The notes: a model not told the origin generated them from the letters alone. A DNA stretch of 64,000 nucleotides from Clonostachys chloroleuca (GCA_037952775.1 JBANAY010000003.1:5084001-5148000), one strand, 5' to 3'. Shown: positions 45,738-57,845, counted from the first letter of the stretch. Numbers and translations are program-made.

Positions 45738-46411
45738 CTAAAGAGCGGTTATACCCAGTCCAAGGGCTATTCCAAGCCCAAGCCCAAACCCAAGCCCCAG
45801 GCCCTGCTTTCTCAATCGATCCATGTCAGGGTCCAGTAAGCTGCTCGACTCTTGCGCTGGGTTAGGTGATGCGCTGCTAGTACTGCTACTCGTAGACTGG
45901 GATCCTATGTTGGAGGAAGTGAAGGATGACCCCAATGGGCAGTATATCTCGGTCGCGACAGGGACTTCGAAAGTGTCGTTCTTATTATTACAGCATGCTG
46001 CACTCTCTCCACAACAGTACATCATTTTCTTGGTGCTAGGGACACCCTGACACTGCCACATCTCGCGGACTATGCCATCCTCGGTATCAGTTTCGACTCG
46101 TCGCCCTGCACATACCCATACAAGCAGTAGGTAGAAAGAAGACGTACTCATTGTTCCTGGCCCACAACAACCTGGCACGGCTGTTCCCAATCCTTCGAGG
46201 TACAGCCCTGAATGGAATACATGTTGTCCCCATCAGCATTGATGCAAAGACCTGATGAGGTGCAATAGTCCGTTCCGCCACAGCAGGGGCTCTTCGGCTG
46301 GTTGGGATGGCATGAGAGAAGGTATTCTCCTAAATCACCATTGGTCCAGTGACATGATCAATGATGATAGTCCAAGTGCCAATACTACTAGTTTTGGAGT
46401 CAAATTCATGA
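45738..46411 (-). pseudogene. Cys-rich secreted/surface protein with C-terminal membrane segment, frame broken
   Basis: A signal-like leader (MNLTPKLVVLALGLSSLIM) near 46411 is followed, in a different frame, by GEYLLSCHPNQPKSPCCGG, TDYCTSSGLCINADG and GCTSKDWEQPC. After another frame change (about 46165) come CCGPG, an intron donor GTACGT (46151) with acceptor TGTGCAG, and then MWQCQGVPSTKKMMYCCGE and ACCNN. The end is a Ser/Thr-rich stretch plus a Gly/Leu helix (GLGLGFGLGLG) that looks like a membrane span. The Cys spacing resembles a widespread fungal family of uncharacterised surface proteins. Two apparent one-base slips make it a probable pseudogene, though errors or an unusual splice pattern are possible. 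Confidence 0.55.
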
Positions 46412-48194
46412 TGGCTGTATTCCTTTGAGAAATGAGAGGTGGAAATGAATAAAGAACAGAGAAGTTTACAATGAGCGAGGGGGATAAGGGGTTACATAGA
46501 TAACCATCGAGAATGGTATTGAAGAGCCGATCGAGCTGAGAGACTGCTTCTGAGCAGATATTGGGGACAGTGATGACGCATTGCTTATGTGCATGTCTCA
46601 AGTGATTGTCCAGTTTATTGGCTCCTGAAAGTATCCTGCACGTGTGGCTGAAATCCTGCGCGGCGCGGATATGAGCGCTTAATATCCACCAACTTTGAAG
46701 CTCTACGTTGTTTCACAACCGTTCATCTCCTTTATTTTTCCTTGGACCGGCCAAGTAAATTAGATCCAACGAGATTATACACTACCCCAACACGCTCGAG
46801 AAATGCTTTCAGTCATGCAATTCGAGGGTGGAGGGAGGGCTCTGCGTAGCCGCGTAAAGGCCAGCTTCAATGTCTTTCACTACTCCTGTTCTCGGCATAG
46901 TCTACGAGAGCCAACCTTAGATGACTTGTAATATGCACCTCGGAACCAACACAGCAAAGTTCCATTTCAGCTGGTGGTGTGTAGATACAAGTAGTCCCCC
47001 ATAAACCTGAATCCTGGCGCTAAGGTCGACAGCCTTCATGCACGGCCACCGGTATCGGATAATACGTCGACCGAGTCACTTCTAGCATATGACTGCTATC
47101 AGAAGGTGGAATGGTGCCAGACTATTATGCGTGCACCAGAGATCGATTGTCCCAGGTGTAGTCACACGACACTTGATATCAACATACCTTTATCGAATTC
47201 ACCGAAGTCTAATGTGATTTAAACTGGTCCGTTCAACTCCGACAATACCACGGAATTAACACTATATAGTAGACGTTGGGCACGAGGGCTTGTGATAGAT
47301 TCTCTACTTCCTGCAATGGCTGGAATCTGTTAGGGGGGACACAGAAAGGAGCCCAACCGTTATCTTTACGGCCAAGAATTTACAAACATCTGCCCAAAAT
47401 AAATGAAATTCCCTTATATGTACTGCCTAATGTCTTTCACTGTGTTTTAAAGCTTAAAAGCATTTCTATCAATGCTATCTCCTCTAACCCTTCCTCTCTT
47501 CGTGTCAGTGCCACCGGTAGACTGCCCTACTTGTGTAAGTGCTCTGGCCAACGGGCGAGTGGTACTTACTGGGTTGGTCGCTGAAAAGCTTCGAGCTTGG
47601 TGTGCTGAAGGGCTTGGATTGGTTGAAAGTGCTTGGATTGACGAGTGTGATGCCAGGTGAAAGAGGCAGCTGTAATAGTCATTCGATGAGCCGCTGTCCT
47701 GAAGGCAAGTGAGTCATCCGTATGAAGGTTCATAGAATTTTCCTGCCGTATGACTATATCTTGGGCGACCTAGGAAAGGCTATATTTTTAAGCTTTTGTA
47801 TTCATTGCGTTGAGTTGTCGGACTCTGGCAGCTTCATCGTTATTAAACTCTATTCTCTTTCTCTTCCGTACTACCTAGTTTATTTATGGATGAGAAAATC
47901 TTTGCAATAATATACAAGGCATGAAGTAATCGTCACCCGATGCTGCAATTTTCACGGAACAGCATAGAAAGGCTGTTCCGCTTGTTATTGTCCTAGTCCG
48001 AATGCTCCAACAGTAGCCAGTGTGTCACGAACGGGAAACTACCTGAATAACGGGGTATTGTATTGAAAACAAATATTCATATGCTGAACAGAAGTCCGGA
48101 AAAGAATTCGATGAAGCGGATCGACAATGTCTTTGATGATGTAGGCTAAAGGAAAATCAATCCACCAATCTACCCTCCTTGTCCACTCGTCGGG
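46412..48194. other. Intergenic region, 1.8 kb
   Basis: Short open frames here look random. A perfect 9-bp inverted repeat (47955-47963 and 47972-47980) is the only structure I noticed. Confidence 0.5.
47955..47980. repeat. Perfect 9-bp inverted repeat, 8-bp spacer
   Basis: CGGAACAGC and its exact complement GCTGTTCCG, separated by eight bases, about 215 bp beyond the stop of the minus-strand MFS gene. It may be a regulator site (CGG...CCG ends) or a chance hairpin. Confidence 0.4.
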
Positions 48195-49889
48195 TTAACT
48201 TGTGGCCAGCGGCAGAGCTTCTTCTCGTACATCAGCGTCTGCCAAGTTCCAATCTCTGAACCTTCTCGTCGGCAGCCTCGCTTCGAACATCTTATCAAGT
48301 TCGTGCACCGTTCGACCCTTGATCTCAGGCAGGTATAGCCAGCTAAGGCCGGCACCGAGAAGGCAAGTCCCAGTGAAAACGAAACCGACCTTGGCACCGA
48401 GATTGGCGGCGTCCTCGCGGAAGAGCTGTGGCAGGACGGCGCTCATCAATGCCGAGGCTGCCGAAGAAGCTACACCACTCAGACCTTGGGTCAATGCCCT
48501 GAGCTGCAGCGAGCTCAGAGATCCCATATATGCGAAACTGGCAGGCCAGCAGCCCAGGCCGCCACTGATCAGAGTCCCGTAAAGCGAGACGGCCCCTATC
48601 CAAGGAGCAGCACCTCCTCCGAAGAAGCCCGAAACACCCATGACAGTCCAGGCGATGGCCGCGAAGACCAGAGAAACCACGGTGGCCCGCCTAAGGCCAA
48701 CAATTGTGCCAATCCATGTGCCTACGCCGAGACAGACGATGGCAATGATGATTCCGACGGCCATGAACGTCACACGAGTCGTCTCACTCTCGATTCCTAT
48801 CGTAGCCAGGAACACCGGTGCGTTGCTGAGAATGTCAAGACCAAGAATAGCCGGGAACGCACTGACAAGCACCACAATTAGCGTTCGGCGGAGGTTGATG
48901 CCCCTGAAGCACGAGATGTAGGTCGCATCCTTGGTCACCATCCTCTCCTCCTCAACGGCGTGTCGGATCTTGTCCAGCTCGATGTAAGCGTTCACCTTTT
49001 TGGAGAGGAGCCTCTGGATTGTCCGTATCGCGCGAGCTTCTTGGCCACTGCGGACTAAGAACACCGCGCTGTCGGGAATGATCAGAGATAGGGGAACAGT
49101 CACGACGCCCACAATCCATCCGACCGCGAACGGAACAATGTACTTGTTCTTGCCATCCAGCTTCGTCGCGACCCCCATGAATGCGCTTCCCACGAATTGC
49201 CCGAGGAGACTACACAGGGGCATCATGACCATGTTGCCGTCCCGCATGGACTCGGTCGAAATCTCGGAAACGTAGGTGAAGGCGACCACTTGGAGACCCG
49301 AGTTGGCGAGCCCCTGTATGCCCATCCCCACAGTAAGAATGCCCCTCCTCGAGTTTAGGGCTGGAAGCGCATGGGAGAAGACAAGGAATGCGACACTGAC
49401 AGCGTTGAAGATTCCGACCCCCATGAGAGTGAACTTGCGGCCGATGCGGTCCTGCACCCAGCCACCGAGGATACAGCCAAACGCACCGCAAATAGGAGGC
49501 ACGGCTTGCCAGATGCTCAGCCACACAGAGGCCAGATACTTCTCCCCATCCTTGTCCGTGTCGCCGTAGTCTTCAGTAAATTTCTCACCGCCAGTGACGG
49601 CGCCCAACGTAGAGCCCTGGAAGCCCAAGGCGCCTGCGACGATGGCGATCACGAAGCAGTAGATGAAGACCCATGGATGCTTGCGCACAGCTCTCCAGAA
49701 TCCAATCTTTTCGCTGCTGTGATCGGCACCCTCGGCTTTGTAGGTGCTCGCGCTGTAGGATGTGCCATTCTTGGGATTAAGAAATTCCTCATCATCGCCG
49801 TGAGGTGGTGACTGCGCCCGTGGCAAATCCTCGAGTTCGACATAACTCGGATCGAGCTGGAAATTGGTGGGCTGCTGGTAATTCGCCAT
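48195..49889 (-). CDS. MFS sugar transporter, intronless
   Basis: One uninterrupted frame of 564 aa. The N-terminal cytosolic tail (about 70 residues, PYVELEDLP-like acidic stretch) precedes TM1. Signatures: QDRIGRKFTLMGVG, YVSEISTESMRDGNM (the conserved ISEIxxxxxR position), PDSAVFLVRSGQEARA, and LPEIKGRTVHELDKMFEARLPTRRF after TM12. The PESPR motif is altered to PDSAV. Unlike the six-exon transporter at 2886 it has no introns, and it is more GC-rich at third positions than its neighbours, which may mean a different origin or stronger codon selection. Plasma-membrane carrier, substrate unknown. Confidence 0.9.
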   Translation of the reverse strand: MANYQQPTNFQLDPSYVELEDLPRAQSPPHGDDEEFLNPKNGTSYSASTYKAEGADHSSEKIGFWRAVRKHPWVFIYCFVIAIVAGALGFQGSTLGAVTGGEKFTEDYGDTDKDGEKYLASVWLSIWQAVPPICGAFGCILGGWVQDRIGRKFTLMGVGIFNAVSVAFLVFSHALPALNSRRGILTVGMGIQGLANSGLQVVAFTYVSEISTESMRDGNMVMMPLCSLLGQFVGSAFMGVATKLDGKNKYIVPFAVGWIVGVVTVPLSLIIPDSAVFLVRSGQEARAIRTIQRLLSKKVNAYIELDKIRHAVEEERMVTKDATYISCFRGINLRRTLIVVLVSAFPAILGLDILSNAPVFLATIGIESETTRVTFMAVGIIIAIVCLGVGTWIGTIVGLRRATVVSLVFAAIAWTVMGVSGFFGGGAAPWIGAVSLYGTLISGGLGCWPASFAYMGSLSSLQLRALTQGLSGVASSAASALMSAVLPQLFREDAANLGAKVGFVFTGTCLLGAGLSWLYLPEIKGRTVHELDKMFEARLPTRRFRDWNLADADVREEALPLATS

Positions 49890-51522
49890 GGCTGTGCGAT
49901 GGTTGGTGAAGGAAAAGGGGATGGCAGAGACAATTATGAACCAGAGTTCCTAGGTGTACTGACGATATATATTTATGACGAACCTCGCATTTCACCTCGG
50001 ACTACCTCTCGCCAACACACCAAGCGAGAGGATGAGTTGGTGGGATGGCGAGTTTCATTCTTTTTCATGCAAGCTGATCCTTGGCGGATTATTCCCTGCA
50101 ACTCAGGCTAAACCCTGGTCGACTGAATTAGATCAACTGTATTTCGGCTCATATTACTCAGTTTGGGCGTAATTATAAGCCCTATGGATTTACATATAGC
50201 GCACTTCTCCGAAGCCCTACAATCGTCTGGACTTTCCACCGAGTCTTTGTCGTACAAGTACCCTTCTGAGCATTTTAACAAACTATCGTATCTACGAGCT
50301 TCCCAATTCGCGGAGCATTAGGTGCTATGATCGTGCTTTGGTGATATGTGGCTGTGGCAGATCTGCATTGGAACTTCAGCTTATCGCGCCAACTAACCCA
50401 TTCGGGTGATTGTCAGCTTACCGTCAATCATCTACTTGATCTTCACCCTCGCAGATGAATGAGAGAGCGCACCAAGATAGGCTTTATTGAGCGCACGCAG
50501 GATGAGCCAGTTTATTTATTTCGAGAATTTCTTAGTTTTTTGGACAGCTATGTCATTATAGCGCTTGAAACTATGACCAAGTTATCTTTTTCAGTATTTT
50601 CGTCGTTGCGATCGTGAGCGTCGAGCCTTTATTCTGTATCCATTATATGACAACAACCTGGTCTCTTTGAAACACCCGAGGTAGGACATTTCAGTAAACA
50701 CCAAATCATTACAAATAACTAAGTTGTTGGTAGCTTTGACCTTGCAAATTGTTTTGTTGACATTGCTAACCAAAGACCGGAGTCGTGGTCGCACCCTCTT
50801 TTGGTGTTAGTTTATTAGAATCACGCAGGCACTCCGTAGAAGAACAAGTAAGAGGTTCAATCTATGTCATCTATCGTAAATCTATAACTGGGAACTGAAT
50901 AGATATACCACTGCACTAGTAGCTAACGTAGAGTTGTGCTCGTGGTGTTGCTGTAATGAAAATAATCCACTTTAGGCCTCTAATCATTCTTGCACACAGG
51001 CAATAATAGAAGGTACCAGACCCGACTTCTCAACACAATAAATACGAAGGGCAAAAATATGGCTCACTAGCCTAAGGCTGCAGTTATACAGAAGGAAAAG
51101 CCTAGGAATTTTCCTACTGATAGCTCACTTGCCATCAGGATAAGCTGCTTATCAAATAACAATTTAAGCTACCCTCATTTATCTAGCTTCCTTTGTTCGC
51201 CGTTATTTCTAAGGCCAGAGTACTCCAGAAATCTGCCGTCATTCAAAAGAACAAGTAGGGCAGTACAAAGAGAGGAAGGGAGGTGGAATAGATCGGAGAG
51301 GGTAGCTTCAATAAAAAGACTTCTTAAAGTTGGGAAATATAATAGAAGAGGGCATCCTGGTAAACAGAATCTAATTGAAACTCAGGATATCTTATAGTAG
51401 AGCATGGATCGACTTCGACAAGAATGAGAATAAGCGGCAGTGCGAATTTAGTTGGAGATAAGGTTGGCCCGCCACTTTATATTGTAACCAGAGCTTGTTA
51501 CCAATTATCTAGTGTGTTCCAA
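49890..51522. other. Intergenic region, 1.6 kb, possibly degenerate repeat
   Basis: No gene recognised. From about 50990 to 51400 the sequence is TA-rich and purine-skewed ('tagcctaaggctgcagttat', 'cctactgatagctcac'), like RIP-altered transposon debris seen in many ascomycetes, but I cannot name a family. Confidence 0.4.
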
Positions 51523-53236
51523 CTATGCTTCGAGAATTTCGGTAACTAGTTGTGGTTTTTCTGTTTTGATTTCAGAGTGAGCACCTATAAATCGCTCGGT
51601 TTTGACTTTAACTTCCTCCAGCAGGGTATCGTAGTCCTGCGCATATTCTTTCATCACATCCATCTGCATGACGAATTCCAGGACATGCCGCGTTTCCTGC
51701 TCGTTCGCAGCTTCGACTGTAAAGAAAAACATGAAAAGATCATCGACAATAGCCAGGGGATCTTGACTTCTTAAATGAGGAATGAACATCCACAACCGTT
51801 CGCAGTAATCTCGATATTTTTTCTGGATGGCCATGTCAGCCGGCTCATTGTAGAGCTTTCTGATACGAGATATAATCAGGCTTGGTGCGAGCCACGCATG
51901 AAGAGCGTCACAGAGAATCGTATACGTCTTGTGACTTTGGAGAACATATTTCCTTCCCAAGAAGAAGTCGGGATCCAGAGTTTCTGTAATGCTCCCAGAC
52001 TCCCTTTCCGCATAGACCCAGTGGCTAGCGAAAAGACCCTCGACCGTGAGTAGAAGCTCCCGCATCTCAAGTTCCACCCCTTTGGCCTTATCGTAGAAGG
52101 AATCGGGGTCTTCGTGGCACAATTTCATATCGCTGACAATCTCCCCGTAACGCACGCCGCGCTTGTACATATAGACATCGATTTCTTGACCACCTTTGTG
52201 CAAAATCACCTTCTCGATAACCTTTTCCCTAACTTCTAGCCAGGGGGTTGTAGTAGCAAAGTCGCCCGAGTTAGAATCGCTAAAGCCGCGGATCAATCCC
52301 TTGAAATATAACTGCAGTCAGTTGGTGCGCCCAATTGTCTTCTCCTCCGCGTCACTTTAGGGCGGGTAATGGTAGCTCCAACTTACAATGATCATGAATT
52401 GTTCATACGCCATTAAAAGCTCAAAGGGATCATCTATGTTCGGGAAGCCCATTAGCCTTACTAATGTCGCAATTCCCATAGCCTGCCCCATAGACCTGGA
52501 TCCCGTCTCGGATCCATCAGAACTGAATGTATATCCCGTTTTAATCAGAACTGTCGCTGCTGCCACGGTCTCGACCTTCGGTGTCTGAGAACCTTGAATA
52601 GCTTGCAAGAGACTCCGGATCGCTTTAACGTGGCTATTCCGGGTCATGTTGCTTGGCTCTGGGAGACCCTGAAGGCAGTCAATCCAAGAGCTACACCAAT
52701 ATCCGACGCTGTCTCGAAGGCACTCGCTCAGGTGTAGGCGACGGGGAATCTCTGCAAGAGCATCAAAACTCGACCCGACCAGCAGCTCGGGCGCTGCCTC
52801 CATCAAGGCAACCAAACGCGCCGATACATGATCGGATGAGCTCAAAGGAAAACGAGAGTCCAAGGCATTTAAAAGACGGTAGGATCGGAACTGAGAGTTA
52901 TGGGGCGTAGTCTGGACAGTAGTAGGGGCAGGCCGCTCTGCTAACACCAGGCTGCCAGTGGACGCCGACGGCCCGTTCTCGCGCTTATTGGGTTTAGAGG
53001 AATATACAAATGGCTCCTCTGTTCCGGCTTTGTGGTTGTTGTTGAGCACGAATTTCATTCCAGACGGTCCTGGGCATACGATGCCTGCTCGCGCGCACGC
53101 TGAGCATGTTGGCCACTTCTCATCGCACTGTATTTGATCAACGGCTGTGGGCATGTCCATGACGAGGATGCGTACCTACTTTTACTCTCCTGCGTTTACA
53201 CGGCTGGCAGTATGGTTTTCTAGGTATGCCGGGCAT
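51523..53236 (-). CDS. Zn2Cys6 transcription factor
   Basis: Exons 53236-53180, 53127-52387 and 52311-51523 give 528 aa. The zinc cluster is split by intron 1: CQPCKRRRVK, then CDEKWPTCSACARAGIVC (CX2CX6CX6CX2CX6C). Unlike the longer regulators here it lacks an obvious Fungal_trans domain. The C-terminal half (LLTVEGLFASHWVYAER, LRSQDPLAIVDDLF) is alpha-helical and resembles the uncharacterised tail of short fungal Zn2Cys6 proteins. The ATG at 53236 lies nine codons before the first Cys. Target genes unknown. It is not divergent to a close neighbour. Confidence 0.83.
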
Positions 53237-53979
53237 GTTGATGGAATGGAGCGATCAAGACGCGCGTGCAATAAACGAAGAGGGGAGAAAAGAGATTGAA
53301 GCAGGTTGGCCAATTTTCACTCAAGAAGAACGTGCGCGACCAACCAACACATTTCAGAAATTACCCAATCAGCGATGAGTTGAAGGCGCCCGGTGCATCT
53401 TCCCAGATTCGTACAATTCGCCATCATTTTGTGATCATTCGCTGGCCAATCAGCCTCGATACAACGAGACGCTCTCCACTGGTGGTCATTCACCTACCAA
53501 ATCTCAGACACATAAATAGATGAATCTATGAGGCAGCTGAGTGTCTTGATACAAAAGGAAATCTCACCTACTGGAGTGATAATCAGCGGTATCGACGAAT
53601 AATTATCATGGGGCAAGGTATCATAAGCACCGTGTCAGCTCTTGAGCCATCCACTACTCTTCAGTGAATAGCCTGCTGCATTAGAGGGCCGTTTCACATG
53701 GAGTTTAGCAGTATAACGCCCGTAAGGAAGAGCTTGAGCAGGGCTGAATTTCCACCTTATCCGCTTTTTGTAATGAATGACTCTAGCAGGGGGCTCGGGA
53801 GCGACCTGGACGTTTCAAACCGAACCCAGCGAGGTTTAATATCAATCAGGTTTTGTAAGATACACTTACGTGTTGCGCTTAGAAGATATAATGAACGAAA
53901 TAAATCACTTCGAAAGAATATAGGTTGCATATACAATAAGAACTATCGTTCGATACAGGGTCCTTCCCACGCCATGTAT
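53237..53979. other. Intergenic region upstream of Zn2Cys6 gene
   Basis: 743 bp, promoter of the regulator and 3' flank of the deoC-like gene. No further feature. Confidence 0.45.
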
Positions 53980-54771
53980 TTAGTAACCGCCAGAACTTCC
54001 TTCAGCAATAGGCTTGAACTGCACGGTCGTAGGCTCAGCCGTAATGCCTCTCTTCACAGCCTCCTCCATAATGGCAACAGTCGCGGTCGCGCCGATCCGT
54101 GTAACACCGAGCGACATGACATGTAGAAGATCATCCAACGTACGAACGCCCCCCGCGGCCTTGATTTGAACTCCCGGGCTAGACTTCTCCCTCATCAGCT
54201 TCAGATGCGGCACCGTAGCGCCCTTGTAGGAATATTTGCCATCTGAGCCCTTGACGAACCCATACCCAGTGGATGTCTTAACAAACGCTACGCCGATATC
54301 AGAGCATATCGCGCACAGCTTGGTAATGTGTTCTTCCTGCAGGTAATCATTTTCGAAAATGACTTTGAGAATCGCCCCTTGCTTGGTCACGGCCGCGTTG
54401 ATCTGGTGAATTTCCTCGGCGACGTAATCCCATTCTCCGCCCAAAGCTTTGCCAATGTTGATGACCATATCGACTTCTTTGCCCCCCGCGGCGGCAGCTG
54501 CATTCGCTTCATAGACCTTGACGTCCGTAGTGCTATTTCCGTGGGGAAAGCCAATCACAGGACAAATAAGAACATCGGTCCCCTCCAGCTCTTTCTTGGC
54601 CAGTGGAATTGAATACGGCTTGATGCAGGCGGTAGCGACTTTATATTTCCTAGAGATGTGAAGGCCTTCCAGGATATCCTCGTCGGTCATGGTAGGGTGA
54701 AGCAGTGAATGATCGATCATTTTGGCGATCTGGCCAAGTGTTACTTGTATTGTGTTGTTGGGAGCAGCCAT
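53980..54771 (-). CDS. Deoxyribose-phosphate aldolase (DeoC type)
   Basis: Single-exon gene, 263 aa, full length. It cleaves 2-deoxyribose-5-phosphate to glyceraldehyde-3-phosphate and acetaldehyde in the cytosol, linking deoxynucleoside breakdown to glycolysis. TIM-barrel motifs: IDHSLLHPTMTDEDI, VIGFPHGNSTTDVKV, EVDMVINIG (Asp), the Schiff-base lysine in FVKTSTGYG, the second active-site lysine in IKAAGGVRT, and GATRIGAT-like LGVTRIGATA. The ATG at 54771 is the only start giving the whole barrel. It shares about 480 bp of promoter with a divergent Zn2Cys6 factor. Confidence 0.93.
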   Translation of the reverse strand: MAAPNNTIQVTLGQIAKMIDHSLLHPTMTDEDILEGLHISRKYKVATACIKPYSIPLAKKELEGTDVLICPVIGFPHGNSTTDVKVYEANAAAAAGGKEVDMVINIGKALGGEWDYVAEEIHQINAAVTKQGAILKVIFENDYLQEEHITKLCAICSDIGVAFVKTSTGYGFVKGSDGKYSYKGATVPHLKLMREKSSPGVQIKAAGGVRTLDDLLHVMSLGVTRIGATATVAIMEEAVKRGITAEPTTVQFKPIAEGSSGGY

Positions 54772-55250
54772 CGCGTGCTGGGCCTTTCTCTGCGAGGTGT
54801 GGATAGAAATTGGAACAAAGAGCAGGTTCAGTTATTGAGGCAGATACAGTAAGTTGAGAACAAGGTTGGCTTCGTGTCTTACCCTTTGGTGAGAAGGATG
54901 AATATATATATACCCGGCTTGGCTTTATGCTACAGCCTGCATGAGGATGTCTACGGTGGTTCGTCGGCCTCCGGTGGAAGCTTTGCACCGCTTGGGCGAA
55001 GCACAGCTACTCGATTTCCCTGACATACTATTACAACGGCTCGTAACTTGCGCGTCTATTTTATCATCCAACCGTGTTGATTTATACTTCCTTCCGCCGG
55101 GTTCTTCTCGACTTCGGAATGGATTTCTAGTTTAGGAATAGCCTCCCGGTGGCAAAACCTGTAGGTTAACCTTCATCCGGCATTTCCCTCCATCACAAAA
55201 CACTCGTCATGCTTAATCATTGGCAAACAATTACGTCGTGCTGATATGTC
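54772..55250. other. Divergent promoter between deoC-like gene and Zn2Cys6 factor
   Basis: 479 bp between two start codons. It contains CGG triplets near 54957-54975 ('gttcgtcggcctccggtgg'), consistent with control by a zinc-cluster protein, unproven. Confidence 0.45.
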
Positions 55251-57845
55251 ATGCCTCCGAAGAAGGTCAACAACGCGTGCGCTAGATGTCGGAGACAGAA
55301 GCTGAAGGCAGGTTGAAGGTTGAGGTTCGCGGCAAGAGTGAGTGCTGATTGTTGAGATCCAGTGCGATATCGAAAGACCATGCCTGCTATGCACTCGGGC
55401 CGGGGTCGAATGCATTGCTTCTCAAGCCCGATCATGGGCGGAATATACACCAACTGAGTACTCTCGTAGACTTAGGCGGGGAACTCGAACTGAAGGCCGG
55501 GGGAGGAAATCGGGGCGCGATACAATCCAGGTCCAGCGGAGGGACGAGCCACCACCGGAAGAGGCCACATTTGCGACCGGAGGTACTGTATTGGCTCCGC
55601 ATGATATCAGAGATCTTGAACCCTCGGATCAGTATACATTAGACAATTCAAGTTCCACTATTATGCTTGTTGAAGAGGTACGATGGTTTGGTTAGGAGAG
55701 CCGGTTGTCTCAAGTCCCTGCTGACATGTCTCTTCATAGGCTTTCCAACAGCATGACTGCGCGTCGCCTGATATGACGGAAAGATCAGCGTTATGCTACA
55801 GCCAAACTTCGAAAAGGTCGTATTCAAATGCTAATCCAGAGACGGGGAGACGCCCTACGGCGAGCGTGTACACCCGGAATGGGCGTCCAAAAGTTTCGCA
55901 GTCGGCTATACGAGAACTATCCCAGCTCCTTCCCAACCGCGAGATTACTTACTTGCTTGTGGACAACTATTTTGACAAGATCCATTGGTACATGTTGCTC
56001 TTCCACCAGCATAAATTCAGAAATGCCCTGAGTTCTCTCTATCTGGATACGAGTTCTACTGCTCCGGCTACTGGTCGACAGGACGAGTCTACGGCTGGGT
56101 ACATTAGTGTGCTTCTTGCCGTATGCGCCTTGAGTCTCCGGTACACTAGTACCGCACAACGAGAGCAATTAGGCAAACATACCGTGAACGCAGAGTCTCT
56201 AAGAGAATCGATTTTGAACACTTTGAGACTGAGACTTCTTGATATTCTCGCCCTTGGGTCTTTAGAAGCAGTCCAGCTATGCGTTCTCTTGGGTAGCTAT
56301 TACCTCTACCATGGCGAGCCAGAACTCGCTTGGCCCCTTTGTGGCTGTGCCCTCCGGCTGGCCCAAGCACTTGAATTACATCGACGGCCTATGCCTGACA
56401 TGGTGTCTCAGCATGAGAACGAAGTGAGAAAGCGCTGCTGGTGGGCTGTACATGAGATCGAGACCTACTGCTCTATGATCTACGGCTTTCCACTCAGCAT
56501 GTCCGATAGCGATTGCAATACTGAGCCTCTGGATCCAAGTGACCAATGGTCTATTGCAGCAGATGGCAAGCCATCGTCTTCTCGGCGACCAACCCTCCTA
56601 GTTTACAAGTGTTCTATGTCTGCCTTGTCGAAGATTATAAAGTCTGCACTAGAAGATCTTTATAGATCTCGACAAAAGCAGCATAGATCTGAGATCAGTG
56701 CTGTTCAAAATGAGACGTCCTTGAGACTCCAGTTCATTAGGAACAAAATCAAGGCTCTAAATAAAGAGCTCGGAGAATGGTACGATAACCTCCCTCCCAA
56801 GCTCAAAATGGGCAAGCTATCGGGCCTACTAGTATCAAAGGCCAGGGCAGACCTGGAAAATCCTACGCCAAGTCATATCTCCTTTGATGAGAAGTTATTC
56901 AAGCTACAAGCTCTCGCATTGAAGCTAGCTTTTGAGAACGCAAGAATACTAATTCACCGCCCCTTTCTTCTTAGAAGAAATGGCGAATCAGGGGCATTTT
57001 CCTCCTCAACTAAGAAACCAACAGTATCATCATTCTTGGAAAGCTTATCAGCCTACAGCCGGACGTGCCACGATGCAGCTCTTCAGATATCGTGGGCAGG
57101 TCATATGCCCATCTTCGGAGACGCCTCCACTACCTATGCGCTGAACTTCATTGCTTTGCACCTTCTCACTGCTGGTGTCACACTCGGTATCATGACGAGC
57201 TTGAACCCTCTCAGTCAGGAATCCTTTGAAGCTAAGCTGGGCATTCGTCGGATAATGGAAATGCAGGTCGCCTTGAAACCCGACTCCATTGTGGCAGATC
57301 AAGGCCTTCAAATTCTAAGGAAACTTCTTCTGCTCGTCATGAAGAAGGAAACCCATTCTATGCTTGATTTCGGTCCCCAGGGCCAGAGAGGGGATGAGCG
57401 TGGGAGCGTGCAAGAATGCCAAGAAGGAGGTAATCTACTAACAGGTCCCGGCATATCAAATGAAAACCAGGCTCAAGCTGTCGAGTCCGGCGCTCGTTCT
57501 GATCATTTTACCAGCGCTGATCAGACTTCTGATATGACCACTGGCTTCCAGCCTGACGCATTGACGCAATCTATTCCTTTTGAATTTCAACAGCCAACCC
57601 CACAATCTCCAGGGTCAGGAGATATGCTCGCTGTTGAACAAGGTATGGCCTTGAATCCTCGATCCTTACATCTAGACGTCTTAACTGACTCAATAATGAC
57701 TGCAGCTTTCTTATATCCAACCTTTCTTACCTCAGTAGATGAAGATCTTTTCCCCAGCAATCCTGGAAATGATGGGCCTGCCATGATAGGTCAGGATCAA
57801 TGCTGGTTATGGGACCCAGAACTCGATATTGGCCCTCTTGAATGA
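55251..57845 (+). CDS. Zn2Cys6 transcription factor with fungal-specific TF domain
   Basis: Exons 55251-55307, 55363-55677 and 55740-57845 give 825 aa. The cluster CARCRRQKLK/CDIERPCLLCTRAGVEC is exact only if intron 1 begins with GC (donor AAG|GCAGGT at 55308, acceptor CAG at 55362), i.e. a GC-AG intron; a GT donor three bases on loses the frame. The Fungal_trans domain spans roughly residues 170-450 (LLVDNYFDKIHWYMLLFH, LCGCALRLAQALELHR, RKRCWWAVHEIETYCSM). A long acidic, Gln/Ser-rich C-tail may activate transcription. Divergent to deoC, a natural candidate target. Confidence 0.86.

Noticed and set aside
47276..47910. Several 60-100 codon frames between the Cys-rich protein and MFS gene
   Set aside because: No signal peptide, domain or splice structure; composition is non-coding.
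50990..51400. Retrotransposon LTR
   Set aside because: The texture suggests repeat debris, but no terminal repeat, primer site or gag/pol frame could be found, so it is described only as possible debris.
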